NCBI GenBank assembly: GCA_023436585.1
Contig: JAEZIN010000012.1
Span: 62,001-126,000, forward strand
Length of the DNA: 64,000 nucleotides
Source: Bacillota bacterium
GTDB lineage: Bacteria > Bacillota > Clostridia > Christensenellales > Aristaeellaceae
Direction of reading: 5' to 3'
In this document: one piece after another, positions 8,663-16,828 of the stretch
Position numbering within the stretch: the first letter of the stretch is position 1
Layout of the letters: each line of letters begins with the position of its first letter
Made by a program: the position numbers and the translations under genes
The notes under the pieces: model-generated
What the model saw: the letters and a program-made list of their open reading frames with translations, nothing else
Database searches by the model: none
What the model was told of the DNA's origin: nothing

Positions 8663-8691
8663 AGGATAGCACAACATATGGTGGAATTCAA
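8663..8691 (-). promoter_or_regulatory. Predicted sigma-A promoter of the phn-type operon
   Basis: On the minus strand TTGAAT (8686-8691), 17-base spacer, TATCCT (8663-8668), about 45 bases before the phnD start. Confidence 0.55.
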
Positions 8692-8743
8692 TCTTCCTTC
8701 GCTAGATTTTGACAATTATTTTGCAAGGCAAGTGTTGGGCAAG

Positions 8744-8772
8744 TTCTGTATGCGATCATTCTATGGTATACT
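8744..8772 (+). promoter_or_regulatory. Predicted promoter of the two-component operon
   Basis: TTCTGT (8744-8749), 17-base spacer, TATACT (8767-8772), 36 bases before the response regulator ATG. The -10 is good, the -35 weak, which would suit activator dependence. Confidence 0.55.
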
Positions 8773-8808
8773 TTAACATGGGATAATACACGTAGGGGAG
8801 GCAGCCGC

Positions 8809-9513
8809 ATGAGGATTCTGGTGGCCGAGGACGAACAGGACCTGCGCTCGCTTTTGAGAATGAATCTTGCGGAAGAAGGCTATGATGTGCTGGAAGCGGC
8901 CGACGGCCTTGCCGCCCTTGCGTTGCTTCAGCGGGAAAGGATCGACCTTGCCCTGCTGGATGTGATGATGCCGGGGCTGGATGGCCTGAACCTCTTGCGA
9001 AAGCTCAGGCAAACAAGCGCCATCCCCGTCATACTGCTTACCGCCAGGGGCGAGGAGATGGACAAGGTGCTGGGCCTGAACCTGGGCGCTGATGACTACC
9101 TCACCAAACCCTTCAGCATGGCGGAGCTGCTGGCCCGTATTGCCGCCCGGCTGCGCCGCATCCAGGAATATCAAGGCGCGGAAAACGAGCCGGCCGCGTG
9201 CCTTGAAGCCGGTTCGCTGGTGCTTAACAAGACAAGCTGTTCAGCAAAGCTGAACGGAATCCCGTTGGAATTGAGCGCCAAGGAATATCTGCTGCTATGC
9301 CGCCTGATGGAAAACCCCGGCCGCGTGTTTACCAAACGGCAGCTGTATCAGGCCGTGTGGAACGAGGATATCTATTATGATGACAACACCGTCATGGTGC
9401 ATATCAGCCATCTTCGGGGAAAGATCGAAACCGATCCAAAAGACCCCAGGCTGATCCAAACGGTGCGCGGAATAGGCTACAGGTTTTCCGTGGAAGCAGG
9501 TACGAAACCATGA
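8809..9513 (+). CDS. OmpR/PhoB-family response regulator
   Basis: 234 residues. The receiver domain (1-118) has the acidic pair near the start (EDEQD), the phosphorylated Asp in LLDVMMPGLDG, the conserved Thr in LLTARG and the Lys in YLTKPFS. A winged-helix DNA-binding domain (about 130-230) includes LSAKEYLLL and MVHISHLRGKIE. GGGGAGG precedes the ATG. The gene overlaps the sensor kinase by four bases. It is divergent from the phn-type operon, so it may control that operon, but no operator is identified and the target is inference. Confidence 0.93.
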   Translation: MRILVAEDEQDLRSLLRMNLAEEGYDVLEAADGLAALALLQRERIDLALLDVMMPGLDGLNLLRKLRQTSAIPVILLTARGEEMDKVLGLNLGADDYLTKPFSMAELLARIAARLRRIQEYQGAENEPAACLEAGSLVLNKTSCSAKLNGIPLELSAKEYLLLCRLMENPGRVFTKRQLYQAVWNEDIYYDDNTVMVHISHLRGKIETDPKDPRLIQTVRGIGYRFSVEAGTKP

Positions 9514-10916
9514 CGCATAAAATGCACCGCAGCTTTTTGATGCATTACGGACTGATGCTCCTGCTTTCGGTCGTCATCGGGCTGATCGCCTTTGCCGCGC
9601 TGGACTTTGCCAACAGTGTGCTGGCCAAGGTGCTGGTCAAAAACAAGTTTCCTGCATCATCGCTGTTGCAGGCGGACTATCATCAAATCGACGTGTCCGG
9701 TGTTGTTGAAAATGGCGGAGGCGTTCAGGTGGTAAACGATCAATATGAGATCATGATGACCGGCGGGCTCGACATCTTCCAAAAAGCAAAATTGACCCCC
9801 GCGGAGTTTACGGATTTTCTTACGGGGAGCCGCGCCGTGGGTGTGCAATTCGGCCATGATGTCGCCTACAGCCCGGAGGGCCGTTATTGGCTGATTGTCA
9901 GCTTCCCCACCTCCCTGCGTATGGATTTTTCCGTGGCCCACAACGCAATGTATCCCTCCAAAGACACCAATGCCGTCATAGGTGCAGTGGTGGCCACAGC
10001 GATCCTGTACCTGCTTTTGCTGTCCCTGGCGGCTGTGGCTTCCTCCAGGCTGACAGCGTTGACCGTTACGCGCCCTCTGCAAAGGCTGTGCCAAAGCACG
10101 CAGCGTCTGAAGGAGGGCGATTACTCAACCCGTGTAGACCTGAAGCTGAAAAACGAGTTTCTGGAACTGCAAACCACATTCAACAGCATGGCGCAAAAGC
10201 TGCAGGAGGAGACAAAACTCCGGGAGCAGGCGGAGAAAAACAGGCGTCAGCTTGTGTTGGATATCTCCCATGATTTGAAAAACCCCCTGGCCGCCGTGCT
10301 GGGCTACAGCGAATACATCGCAAACCATCCGGAGGAGCCGCAGGATTCCCAGCGCGCCTATCTGTCTGCCATAAGTGAAAACGGACAGCGGGCGAATGCC
10401 TTGATCACAGGCCTGTTCGAGCTTTCCAAGTTGGAAAGCCCCGAATTCCGCCTTCAAAAAAGCAAGGTCGACCTGGGCGAGTATTTGCGCCGCACAGCCG
10501 CGCGGCATATCGCAGATTTGGACAGTGCGGGTTTCATTTATGATTTTGAAATTCCGGAGGAAGAAACTTTCGCACAGATGGATGAAGCCGCCATGGACCG
10601 TGCTTTTCAAAATCTGTTTCACAATGCGTTCAAGTACAATAAACCGGGCACCAGTATCACGCTTTCTCTTGCAATACTGGAGGAATCCTATGTGATCTGT
10701 TTTGCGGACGATGGCATAGGCATGCCGGAGGATCTGTCTCAATCCATTTTTCAACCATTTGTACGGGCAGATGCGGCCAGGAATTCCAAAACCGGCGGTA
10801 CAGGACTGGGCCTGGCAATCGTCAAACAGATTATTTCCCTGCATTCTGGGAGTATATCGCTGAAAACAGCCCCGTTGGAAGGTTGTGCATATACGATCAC
10901 GCTACCCAAAGCTTAA
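9510..10916 (+). CDS. Sensor histidine kinase, HAMP type
   Basis: 468 residues. First membrane segment about residues 13-32, an extracellular sensing region of about 110-120 residues, second membrane segment about 150-180, a HAMP linker, then the dimerisation domain with the phosphorylatable His in DISHDLKNPLAAV near 252 and an ATPase domain with N box FQNLFHNAFKYN, G1 FADDGIGMP and G2 GTGLGLAIV. It phosphorylates the adjacent response regulator, whose last codons it overlaps. The extracellular region resembles no sensor domain I recognise, so the signal is unknown. Confidence 0.92.
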   Translation: MTHKMHRSFLMHYGLMLLLSVVIGLIAFAALDFANSVLAKVLVKNKFPASSLLQADYHQIDVSGVVENGGGVQVVNDQYEIMMTGGLDIFQKAKLTPAEFTDFLTGSRAVGVQFGHDVAYSPEGRYWLIVSFPTSLRMDFSVAHNAMYPSKDTNAVIGAVVATAILYLLLLSLAAVASSRLTALTVTRPLQRLCQSTQRLKEGDYSTRVDLKLKNEFLELQTTFNSMAQKLQEETKLREQAEKNRRQLVLDISHDLKNPLAAVLGYSEYIANHPEEPQDSQRAYLSAISENGQRANALITGLFELSKLESPEFRLQKSKVDLGEYLRRTAARHIADLDSAGFIYDFEIPEEETFAQMDEAAMDRAFQNLFHNAFKYNKPGTSITLSLAILEESYVICFADDGIGMPEDLSQSIFQPFVRADAARNSKTGGTGLGLAIVKQIISLHSGSISLKTAPLEGCAYTITLPKA

Positions 10917-11020
10917 GATGGATTTAAGGTTTCGTTTAGAAGCACTTTAGCTTTCCCTGTTATTCTTGTTACGAAGCCAAGCGAAAAGCGCGGCTGCAAG
11001 AATACGGGAGGGTACCAATC

Positions 11021-11635
11021 ATGATGGAAACTTTGGAAAGCCATTTTTACAACTGGGGCGGCGCGCTGTTCTTCTTTGTCATCTACGCCGTCGTACTTCT
11101 TTTTCTCCCCTTCTACCGCAAGATGGAGAAAAAGCCCCGGGGCACGTACCTGGCCTTTGTCATCGCCTTTGCTATCGAAATGCACGGCATTCCCTTCAGC
11201 ATGTATTTGATTTCCTGGATCGTTGGCAAAAATCTGCCGGAAGGCGTATTGTGGGGTCACACGCTGGTTCAGCAAATCGGGCACCTCGGCATGTATATCA
11301 ACATCGGCTGCGCAATCATCGCCCTGACGCTCATCATCTGCGGCTGGCGGGAAATCCACAAGGCCTACTGGTCCAAGGAAAAAGGCAAGGGAGAACTAGT
11401 CACCACAGGCATCTACCGTTACATCCGTCATCCTCAGTACACGGGTCTTTTGCTCCTGTCCCTGGGTATGCTCATCGAATGGGTTACCCTGCCGCTGTTG
11501 ATTCTGTTCCCGGTGATGGTGTTCATGTATGTGCGTTTGGCCAAGCGTGAAGAGAGTGACATGCTCAAGGAGTTCGGGCCGGCTTATGAGCTGTACATGA
11601 AACGGACAAAGCGGTTCATCCCCTTTGTGGTTTAA
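11021..11635 (+). CDS. Membrane methyltransferase of the isoprenylcysteine carboxyl methyltransferase/PEMT type
   Basis: 204 residues with about five hydrophobic segments. The C-terminal signature GIYRYIRHPQYTG followed by a membrane helix and ERE-like acidic residues (AKREESDMLKEFG, YELYMKRTKRFIP) is that of the phospholipid/isoprenylcysteine methyltransferase fold, which binds S-adenosylmethionine at the membrane surface. Bacterial members methylate lipids or unknown substrates. GGGAGG precedes a double ATG; the first is used here. It lies about 100 bases after the kinase gene and 30 before the metallopeptidase gene, so may be co-transcribed with the latter. Confidence 0.8.
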   Translation: MMETLESHFYNWGGALFFFVIYAVVLLFLPFYRKMEKKPRGTYLAFVIAFAIEMHGIPFSMYLISWIVGKNLPEGVLWGHTLVQQIGHLGMYINIGCAIIALTLIICGWREIHKAYWSKEKGKGELVTTGIYRYIRHPQYTGLLLLSLGMLIEWVTLPLLILFPVMVFMYVRLAKREESDMLKEFGPAYELYMKRTKRFIPFVV

Positions 11636-11665
11636 TGATCCGTATTGATAAGGGAGGTTGTTCTT

Positions 11666-12442
11666 TTGAAAAGGAAGCTTCGCAAACCGCTGCTCATCGC
11701 CGGCATTGTCATCGCGGCCCTGGCTATCTTGTTCGGGGCGTCGTTCATCCCCACGCTGTGGCTGGATAACGGCAGCATGCATACGCTTACCGGCAACTGG
11801 ATTACCGTATACTACGAAGCCCAGGAAGATGTCGCCCGGGATGTGTTTGAACTGGCCGAGGCGGAAGCCGGCAGGCTGACGCAAAAGCTGGGCTTTGCGC
11901 AAAAGCAGGATTTGAAGCTGTACATTTATGATAAGCGCAGCACCTTCCAAACGAAAAAGTACGGCCTCATTGCGCCGCTTTTGAACCTGACCTGGTACAT
12001 TGGCGACAACCGCGGCAGCACCGTCATCCTGGCTTCCCCCGCCGAAGTCACCAATCCCGAGGCCTATGACAGGCGCAAGTACGCCGCGCCTCATGAGATG
12101 GTGCACGCTCTCAACTCCATCCTGAACGCCAAAATGCCCTTGTGGCTCAACGAAGGGGCGGCACTTTACCTCACCAACGGGGCTCCGCCTGACGATCTGT
12201 ACGACAACTCCCCCATCCCAACCCTCGCGCAAATGGACACTGGCAGCCCGGTAGCCTTTTCCGATATGGGCGGGTACTATTTTGCCCACACCTACATCGA
12301 ATTCCTGGATAAATCGTACGGCTGGGATAAGGTCCTGACGCTTTTGAAAACAGGCGACTACGGTGCTTCGCTTGGAAAAACGAAGGAAACCATCTACCAG
12401 GAATGGGTCACGTTTTTGAAGGACAATTACTCGAAAGCGTAA
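11666..12442 (+). CDS. Membrane-anchored HExxH metallopeptidase (peptidase MA-like)
   Basis: 258 residues. One N-terminal membrane segment (about residues 7-28) after a basic KRKLRK start places the rest outside the cell. The zinc motif is HEMVHAL near residue 148, with a downstream Glu in LWLNEGAALYL as third ligand, the arrangement of the peptidase MA/gluzincin family. I choose the TTG at 11666 because GGGAGG lies eight bases upstream; an in-frame TTG at 11645 precedes the RBS. The substrate is unknown. Closed by a strong terminator. Confidence 0.8.
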   Translation: MKRKLRKPLLIAGIVIAALAILFGASFIPTLWLDNGSMHTLTGNWITVYYEAQEDVARDVFELAEAEAGRLTQKLGFAQKQDLKLYIYDKRSTFQTKKYGLIAPLLNLTWYIGDNRGSTVILASPAEVTNPEAYDRRKYAAPHEMVHALNSILNAKMPLWLNEGAALYLTNGAPPDDLYDNSPIPTLAQMDTGSPVAFSDMGGYYFAHTYIEFLDKSYGWDKVLTLLKTGDYGASLGKTKETIYQEWVTFLKDNYSKA

Positions 12443-12452
12443 AAGGACACGT

Positions 12453-12489
12453 AAAGAGGGCAGACTTCAGAATCGAGTCTGCCCTCTTT
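12453..12489. terminator. Bidirectional terminator
   Basis: 14-bp perfect stem AAAGAGGGCAGACT (12453-12466) / AGTCTGCCCTCTTT (12476-12489), nine-base loop, T-run on the plus side. Lies between two convergent genes and can serve both. Confidence 0.9.
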
Positions 12490-12522
12490 TGTCACCCATG
12501 CTTCCATTGCACGGTTATCAGA

Positions 12523-13575
12523 TCAATCCTCCGTTACCCACGTCCTGTTCCGGGGTTTTTTCGCATCCTCCCTGGCCGGTTTGGCCTTCCTGGCATTGAA
12601 GCGCGCTTCCCTTTTCAGCCTCAAATACCGTTCCATCCGTTCCACGGGCAGCTTTCCCTGTTCCATGGCTTCCCGAACAGCGCAGCCCGGCTCATTTTGG
12701 TGAGTGCAGTCGGAAAAACGGCACTGGCTCAGGAAGCTTTCCACATCCGCAAATGTTTCCGAAATCCCTTCCTCTGCCTCCCATACGACGCCAAGCTCAC
12801 GAAGGCCCGGCGTGTCGATGACAACGGCTCCGTTTGGCAAAAATATCATCTGCCGGTGGGTGGTGGTATGGCGACCCTTGGAATCGTCCTCCCTGATATC
12901 GTTGACCGCCATGACCGTTTCCCCCACAAGCGCGTTTACCAGACTGGATTTGCCTACGCCCGAAGAGCCCAGGAAAACAACTGTCCTGCCCGGCGCGAAA
13001 TACCCGGCCAAATCGCTTAACCCTTCGCCTGTGTGGGCGCTGACCAAATGAATGGGTGTCTGGCCGGCAATGGCCCGCGCCTTTTTAAGCTTCTCCTCCG
13101 CATCCACTGCCACGTCCGCCTTGGTGAGTATGATCGCCGGCTGCGCGCCGCTGTGGTACGACATGGTAAGGTACCGCTCCATCCTGCCTACACTGAAGTC
13201 GTGGTTCAGCGACGACATCAGAAATACAAAGTCGAAGTTAGCGGCCACCGTCTGTTCCAGCACCGTTTTCACATAGGCTGCCGCATGGCCGGAAAAGTTG
13301 CTTCGGGAAAAGCTTGATGTCCTTGGCAGTGTTTTCGCTATCAGGCTATCGCCTTTATCCTCATAGCGCAAGGCCACATAATCCCCCACAGCGGGATATT
13401 CCTCCGCAGCGCCCTTCCCCTGGTACCCCCCGCGCTTTAAAACCGCGAAGCCGCCGCCCTTTTCGCTGACAACCTCATACCGCTCCTTGTGGACGGCGGT
13501 AACGCGGGCAAGAAGGTGGTCATCCCCTATCGCCTGTTGATATTCCATTTGTTTCTCCAAAGTAATCCAGTTCAT
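12523..13575 (-). CDS. rsgA: Ribosome small subunit-dependent GTPase A
   Basis: 350 residues, normal length. N-terminal OB-fold, then a circularly permuted GTPase (G4 ILTKADV, G5 VSAHTG, P-loop GSSGVGKSSLVNAL, switch RHTTTHR, DTPGLREL) and the C-terminal zinc motif CRFSDCTHQNEPGC. RsgA checks late maturation of the 30S subunit. I start at MNWITLEKQ (ATG 13575), which has GAGGAGG six bases upstream, rather than at an ATG five codons earlier. Upstream on the same strand is an orphan RNA candidate with its own terminators. Confidence 0.95.
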   Translation of the reverse strand: MNWITLEKQMEYQQAIGDDHLLARVTAVHKERYEVVSEKGGGFAVLKRGGYQGKGAAEEYPAVGDYVALRYEDKGDSLIAKTLPRTSSFSRSNFSGHAAAYVKTVLEQTVAANFDFVFLMSSLNHDFSVGRMERYLTMSYHSGAQPAIILTKADVAVDAEEKLKKARAIAGQTPIHLVSAHTGEGLSDLAGYFAPGRTVVFLGSSGVGKSSLVNALVGETVMAVNDIREDDSKGRHTTTHRQMIFLPNGAVVIDTPGLRELGVVWEAEEGISETFADVESFLSQCRFSDCTHQNEPGCAVREAMEQGKLPVERMERYLRLKREARFNARKAKPAREDAKKPRNRTWVTED

Positions 13576-13652
13576 CCGGTTCCTCCTCAAAATATCCTAT
13601 TTGATGACGCCTTTTTACCGCTTCCCGTTTTCAGCATCCGAATTTGGACAGA

Positions 13653-13692
13653 AAAATGCCGCGGGCACACCTTTCCAGGCTGCATCCGCGGC
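13653..13692 (-). terminator. Second terminator-like hairpin between the RNA candidate and rsgA
   Basis: CCGCGGC (13686-13692) pairs with GCCGCGG (13658-13664), enclosing a smaller CCU/AGG hairpin, followed on the minus strand by five Ts (13653-13657). Confidence 0.7.
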
Positions 13693-13701
13693 TACATAAA
13701 C

Positions 13702-13879
13702 AAAAAACACATCCTTCGATGTGTCCTGCGGGATTACAGGTTTCACGAAAGGCCTTTGCGGCGGTACGGAGCTTTGCTCCCCCACTTGCCGCGGTTATGC
13801 TGTTTTACGGGAAGCCCACCTCATTGCTCTTCTTCATTCCTCAACAGCTCCTTTCGGCCGCATTCTCTGCGGAAACTCA
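13702..13879 (-). ncRNA. Candidate structured non-coding RNA of unknown class
   Basis: About 178 bases with no open frame, bounded by a strong promoter and an intrinsic terminator (13702-13724: ACACATC, loop, GATGTGT, six Ts on the minus strand). It folds by eye into an architecture: a 5' hairpin CCGCA/TGCGG; a closing stem CGAAAGG/CCTTTCG enclosing two arms, GCTGTT/AACAGC and GCGGC/GCCGC with an inner GGAGC AAA GCTCC hairpin; then CCTG/CAGG before the terminator. The loop of the first arm is purine-rich with several GGA/GAGG motifs. It does not look like 6S, SRP, tmRNA, RNase P or any riboswitch class I can recall. It lies upstream of rsgA. Confidence 0.65.
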
Positions 13880-13884
13880 TCCAT

Positions 13885-13913
13885 ATTTTAGCATATCATG
13901 CCATGCATTGCAA
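13885..13913 (-). promoter_or_regulatory. Promoter of the candidate RNA
   Basis: Minus strand TTGCAA (13908-13913), exact 17-base spacer, TAAAAT (13885-13890). Predicted RNA start about 13879. Confidence 0.75.
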
Positions 13914-13959
13914 GAAAAAAGATCCGGCGGATTTTTAAAGCCGCCAGATCCATTTTCTG

Positions 13960-14964
13960 TTACAAGGCCTTGATTTCCTCCCATATTCTTTCATCCACCG
14001 GTATGCCCTGGAGAAGGTTCTGCGCCTTGATTTCCCGCATGCGCTGGCCTGGATAGACGATGCGTTCCGTTTTGCCGTCCTTTTGGGATGCCAGCAGATA
14101 ATCCACCGCCTCATCTGCGATCTTCTCGGACAGGTCGCGTGGGGCAATGGCGCGGTAGTGGATGGCGATGAACATCTGAGACAGTCCATGCTCGTCACCG
14201 CTTAACCTGCCAATGCCCAGTGTGGTATTGCCCAGCGACATGCAGCCCGCAAACAAATCCAGCAGAAAGGATAGACCTGCCCCCTTCCAATAGCCCATGG
14301 GCAGTATCCTGCGCGTACGAATCACCGCGGATGGGTCCTTGGTCAGGTTACCTTCCTCGTCAAAGCCGGCATCGATAGGCATCTTATTGCCCTGCAGCTT
14401 CGCCACCTCCAGTGCCCCGTAGGAAAATTGGGATGCCGCCATGTCCAGCAAGACATGCCCATCCGCCCTGGGCAAAGCCAGCACCATGGGATTGTTGCCC
14501 AGGCGCGCGTCCACCGCACCCCAGGTGGGCATATTGGGGATGGTGTTGGAAAAGCACATGGCCGCCATGCCTTCATCGCAGGCCTGATATCCGTAGGTCG
14601 CTGCCCGCATCCAATGATTCGTATTCCTAAGCGCCACCAGGCCGATGCCGTGCTCCTTCGCCAATGCAATGGCATGGTCCATGGCAATGGAAGCGTTGAC
14701 AACGCCCAACCCCAGATTCCCATCCATACTCATGAGCGCGCCGTAACGGTTCACGACAGAAGGGTCCGCCAATGGATTCACAATGCCCGAATCAATGTTC
14801 CGCACAAGTCTCGGAAAGCGGTTGATGCCATGGCTGTATACTCCTTCCAGGGAATTGCGAGCCATTTCATAAGCGACTTTCTCAGCTTTCTCCTCCGGGC
14901 AGCCGCGGGTCATCAATTTGCGTTTCAGCTCGCCTCTTATTTCGTCAAACGAAATGCGCAGCAT
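13960..14964 (-). CDS. dlgD: Ldh-family NAD(P)H reductase, 2,3-diketo-L-gulonate reductase-like
   Basis: 334 residues of the malate/L-lactate dehydrogenase-2 fold, distinct from the Rossmann type. Motifs close to E. coli YiaK (DlgD) are seen: the catalytic His in SLEGVYSHGINRFPR, NTNHWMRAATYG, MPTWGAVDARLGNNPM, GFDEEGNLTKDP, and RRILPMGYWKGAG. YiaK reduces 2,3-diketo-L-gulonate; related enzymes reduce other 2-keto acids, so the exact substrate is not certain. No other sugar-acid genes are adjacent; the next gene upstream on this strand is a Crp/Fnr-family regulator 26 bases away, so the two may be co-transcribed. Confidence 0.82.
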   Translation of the reverse strand: MLRISFDEIRGELKRKLMTRGCPEEKAEKVAYEMARNSLEGVYSHGINRFPRLVRNIDSGIVNPLADPSVVNRYGALMSMDGNLGLGVVNASIAMDHAIALAKEHGIGLVALRNTNHWMRAATYGYQACDEGMAAMCFSNTIPNMPTWGAVDARLGNNPMVLALPRADGHVLLDMAASQFSYGALEVAKLQGNKMPIDAGFDEEGNLTKDPSAVIRTRRILPMGYWKGAGLSFLLDLFAGCMSLGNTTLGIGRLSGDEHGLSQMFIAIHYRAIAPRDLSEKIADEAVDYLLASQKDGKTERIVYPGQRMREIKAQNLLQGIPVDERIWEEIKAL

Positions 14965-14990
14965 ACAATCCCCTCCCTAATATGATAAAT

Positions 14991-15668
14991 TCACGAAAGG
15001 TCCAGTTCTTTGTTCAGCGTAAAGCTGGAGCGGTCACAGATCAGTATGCCTTCCTTTTGAAGTTTGGAAAGCTCGCTGGACATGGCGCTCCTGTCCACGC
15101 ACAGGTAGTCCGCCAGCTCCTGGCGGTTGAAGGGAATCGTAAAGGTTAGGCTGCCCGTGCGTTGGGACTGGCCGGAAAGATAATTTAGAAGCTTGTCACG
15201 GGTGGAACGTTTGGACATGACCTCCATCTTCTCGCTGAGCATCAGGTTTTTTCTTGCCAGTATGGCCATCATATTCTCGATCAGCCGCGTATGAAACCCG
15301 CAGCAATGCGGGCATGTGCCAATAATGCGCCAGCCCTCGATCAAAAGCACCTGGCTTGGCTGCGTGGCCGTCACCGTCACGGGCAGCGCTTCGGCTTTGG
15401 CCAATGCAAACGTCTCGCCAAAGAGGTCGCCTTGGCCAAACTCTCCCAGAATGCTCCTGTTGCCCAGCAAATCCTCCCGGGATACGCGCACGCCTCCTTC
15501 CAGCACGACACCCAGATACTTGGGGGTATCCCCCGCGCGGAAAATCACCGCATTCTTCTCAAATCTCCGTTCCCGTCCCGACAGGCATCCCACCAATGCC
15601 TCCAACTCCTGGCTTCCAATCCCTTGAAACAGGGGCATTTTTTTCAAAAACTCAACGAAATTTTGCAT
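14991..15668 (-). CDS. Crp/Fnr-family transcription regulator
   Basis: 225 residues: N-terminal cyclic-nucleotide-binding-like beta roll (about 10-120), the long dimer helix with FHTRLIENMMAILARKN, and a C-terminal winged helix with recognition region RQELADYLCVDRSAMSSELSKLQKEG. It has CPHCCGF just before the dimer helix but no Fnr-like N-terminal Cys cluster, so iron-sulfur sensing is uncertain. The start at 15668 is set by AAAGGAG; the frame is open further upstream. A palindrome 14 bases before this start is a likely binding site and is also well placed to activate the divergent ferredoxin-hemerythrin operon. Such regulators beside DUF438/DUF1858 genes usually respond to NO, CO or redox state (inference). 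Confidence 0.9.
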   Translation of the reverse strand: MQNFVEFLKKMPLFQGIGSQELEALVGCLSGRERRFEKNAVIFRAGDTPKYLGVVLEGGVRVSREDLLGNRSILGEFGQGDLFGETFALAKAEALPVTVTATQPSQVLLIEGWRIIGTCPHCCGFHTRLIENMMAILARKNLMLSEKMEVMSKRSTRDKLLNYLSGQSQRTGSLTFTIPFNRQELADYLCVDRSAMSSELSKLQKEGILICDRSSFTLNKELDLS

Positions 15669-15681
15669 TTGCCGCTCCTTT

Positions 15682-15697
15682 TGTTGTAAAAACAACA
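15682..15697. promoter_or_regulatory. Crp/Fnr-like operator palindrome
   Basis: TGTTGT AAAA ACAACA, perfect 6-bp arms with a 4-base spacer; the 16-bp span suits the Crp/Fnr family. Its centre (15689.5) is exactly 41.5 bases before the transcription start predicted from the plus-strand -10 box, the class II activator position, and it lies in the leader of the regulator's own gene, where it could repress. Confidence 0.7.
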
Positions 15698-15718
15698 GAT
15701 AGAACGAATTCAGTGTAC

Positions 15719-15724
15719 TACAAT
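15719..15724 (+). promoter_or_regulatory. -10 box of the ferredoxin-hemerythrin operon
   Basis: TACAAT with no recognisable -35 hexamer at 17-base spacing (CAGATA), as expected for an activator-dependent promoter. Predicted start near 15731. Confidence 0.5.
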
Positions 15725-15757
15725 CATGGTGTAAATACAAGAAGGGAGCAATGAAAA

Positions 15758-16468
15758 ATGCTTCGACAAGTGATCAGGATTGATGAAGAAAAATGCAACG
15801 GCTGCGGCCTTTGCGCCAAGGCTTGCCACGAAGGGGCCATTGCCATGGTACAAGGCAAAGCCCGTTTGATAAGGGATGATTTTTGCGACGGTCTGGGCAA
15901 TTGCCTCCCTGTGTGCCCTACGGGGGCCATCACCTTTGAAGAACGGGAAGCGGCCGCCTTTGACGAAGCTGCTGTAAAGCAGCACATGGAAAAGAAAATG
16001 CTGCACCATCACAGCGAAGGCGGCTGTCCCGGCAGCAGGCTGCGCACCTTTGCACGGCAGGAAGAAAAAGAGGCCGCTCCTCCTTCGGACGCCGCAGCCC
16101 AAAGCGAACTGAGGCAATGGCCGGTGCAAATTAAGCTTGTGCCCGTAAACGCCCCATACTTTCAAAACGCCAAGCTTCTCATTGCGGCGGATTGCACGGC
16201 CTTTTCTCACGGCAGCTTTCATCAGACATTTATGAAAAACCATGTGACGCTCATCGGCTGTCCAAAACTGGATTCCGTTGACTATACGCAAAAACTGGCG
16301 GACATACTGACAAGGAACGATATTCAAAGCGTAAAGGTGGTGCGCATGGAAGTGCCTTGCTGCGGCGGTCTGGAGCATGCGGTGCGGCAAGCCATGCAGA
16401 TGAGTGGAAAGTGGATTCCCTGGCAGGTCGTCGTGCTTTCCACCGACGGGGAAGTCATATCAGAATAG
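15758..16468 (+). CDS. 4Fe-4S dicluster ferredoxin-like protein
   Basis: 236 residues. The N-terminal 60 residues hold two ferredoxin motifs: CNGCGLCAKACHEG, and CDGLGNCLPVCPTG, in which the second cluster spacing is slightly altered. A Cys/His-rich linker (HHHSEGGCPG) follows. The C-terminal 100 residues contain AADCTAFSHG, IGCPKLD and VPCCGGLEHAV, extra conserved cysteines typical of this family. It is likely a soluble electron carrier or redox sensor. GGGAG precedes the ATG. First gene of a four-gene operon with a cupin, DUF1858 and DUF438/hemerythrin protein. Confidence 0.85.
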   Translation: MLRQVIRIDEEKCNGCGLCAKACHEGAIAMVQGKARLIRDDFCDGLGNCLPVCPTGAITFEEREAAAFDEAAVKQHMEKKMLHHHSEGGCPGSRLRTFARQEEKEAAPPSDAAAQSELRQWPVQIKLVPVNAPYFQNAKLLIAADCTAFSHGSFHQTFMKNHVTLIGCPKLDSVDYTQKLADILTRNDIQSVKVVRMEVPCCGGLEHAVRQAMQMSGKWIPWQVVVLSTDGEVISE

Positions 16469-16480
16469 GAGGGTATCATC

Positions 16481-16828
16481 ATGGCCAAATATATCAAGAA
16501 CATCGATCATGAATCCGTACTGAACCTTGCCAAGCAGGTGGAGGTTCTCAAGGGGCAGGTAGTAAGCCGGACACTGGCGCAGAACAAGTCTGTAAGCCTG
16601 ACACTGTTCGCCTTTGACAAGGGCGAGGAAATCAGCGCCCACGAATCCATGGGTGACGCCCTGGTGCATGTACTGGAGGGTGAAGGCACCTTCACTGTGG
16701 ATGGAAAAGTCCATGTGGCCAAGGCCGGCGAAGTGCTTGTCATGCCCTCCGGCAAACCGCATGCCGTGTTTGCCTCCCAGTCCTTCAAAATGCTGCTGAC
16801 GGTGATCTTTCCCAAGGAGGCATCGTAA
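16481..16828 (+). CDS. Small cupin-domain protein
   Basis: 115 residues forming a single cupin barrel. Motif 1 is degenerate around FDKGEEISAHESMGDALVHVLEGEG and motif 2 is GEVLVMPSGKPHAV, with His residues that can bind a metal. Cupins of this size in anaerobes are often found with electron-transfer genes; the role is unknown. GGAGG lies eight bases upstream of ATG, and its stop overlaps the next start by one base (TAATG), so translation is coupled. Confidence 0.85.
   Translation: MAKYIKNIDHESVLNLAKQVEVLKGQVVSRTLAQNKSVSLTLFAFDKGEEISAHESMGDALVHVLEGEGTFTVDGKVHVAKAGEVLVMPSGKPHAVFASQSFKMLLTVIFPKEAS

Noticed and set aside
13702..13879. Assignment of the orphan RNA to 6S, SRP RNA, tmRNA or a known riboswitch
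   Set aside because: It lacks the single long bulged hairpin of 6S, the GGAAGCAGC-type SRP loop, a tmRNA tag frame, and the conserved cores of the riboswitch classes I compared from memory.
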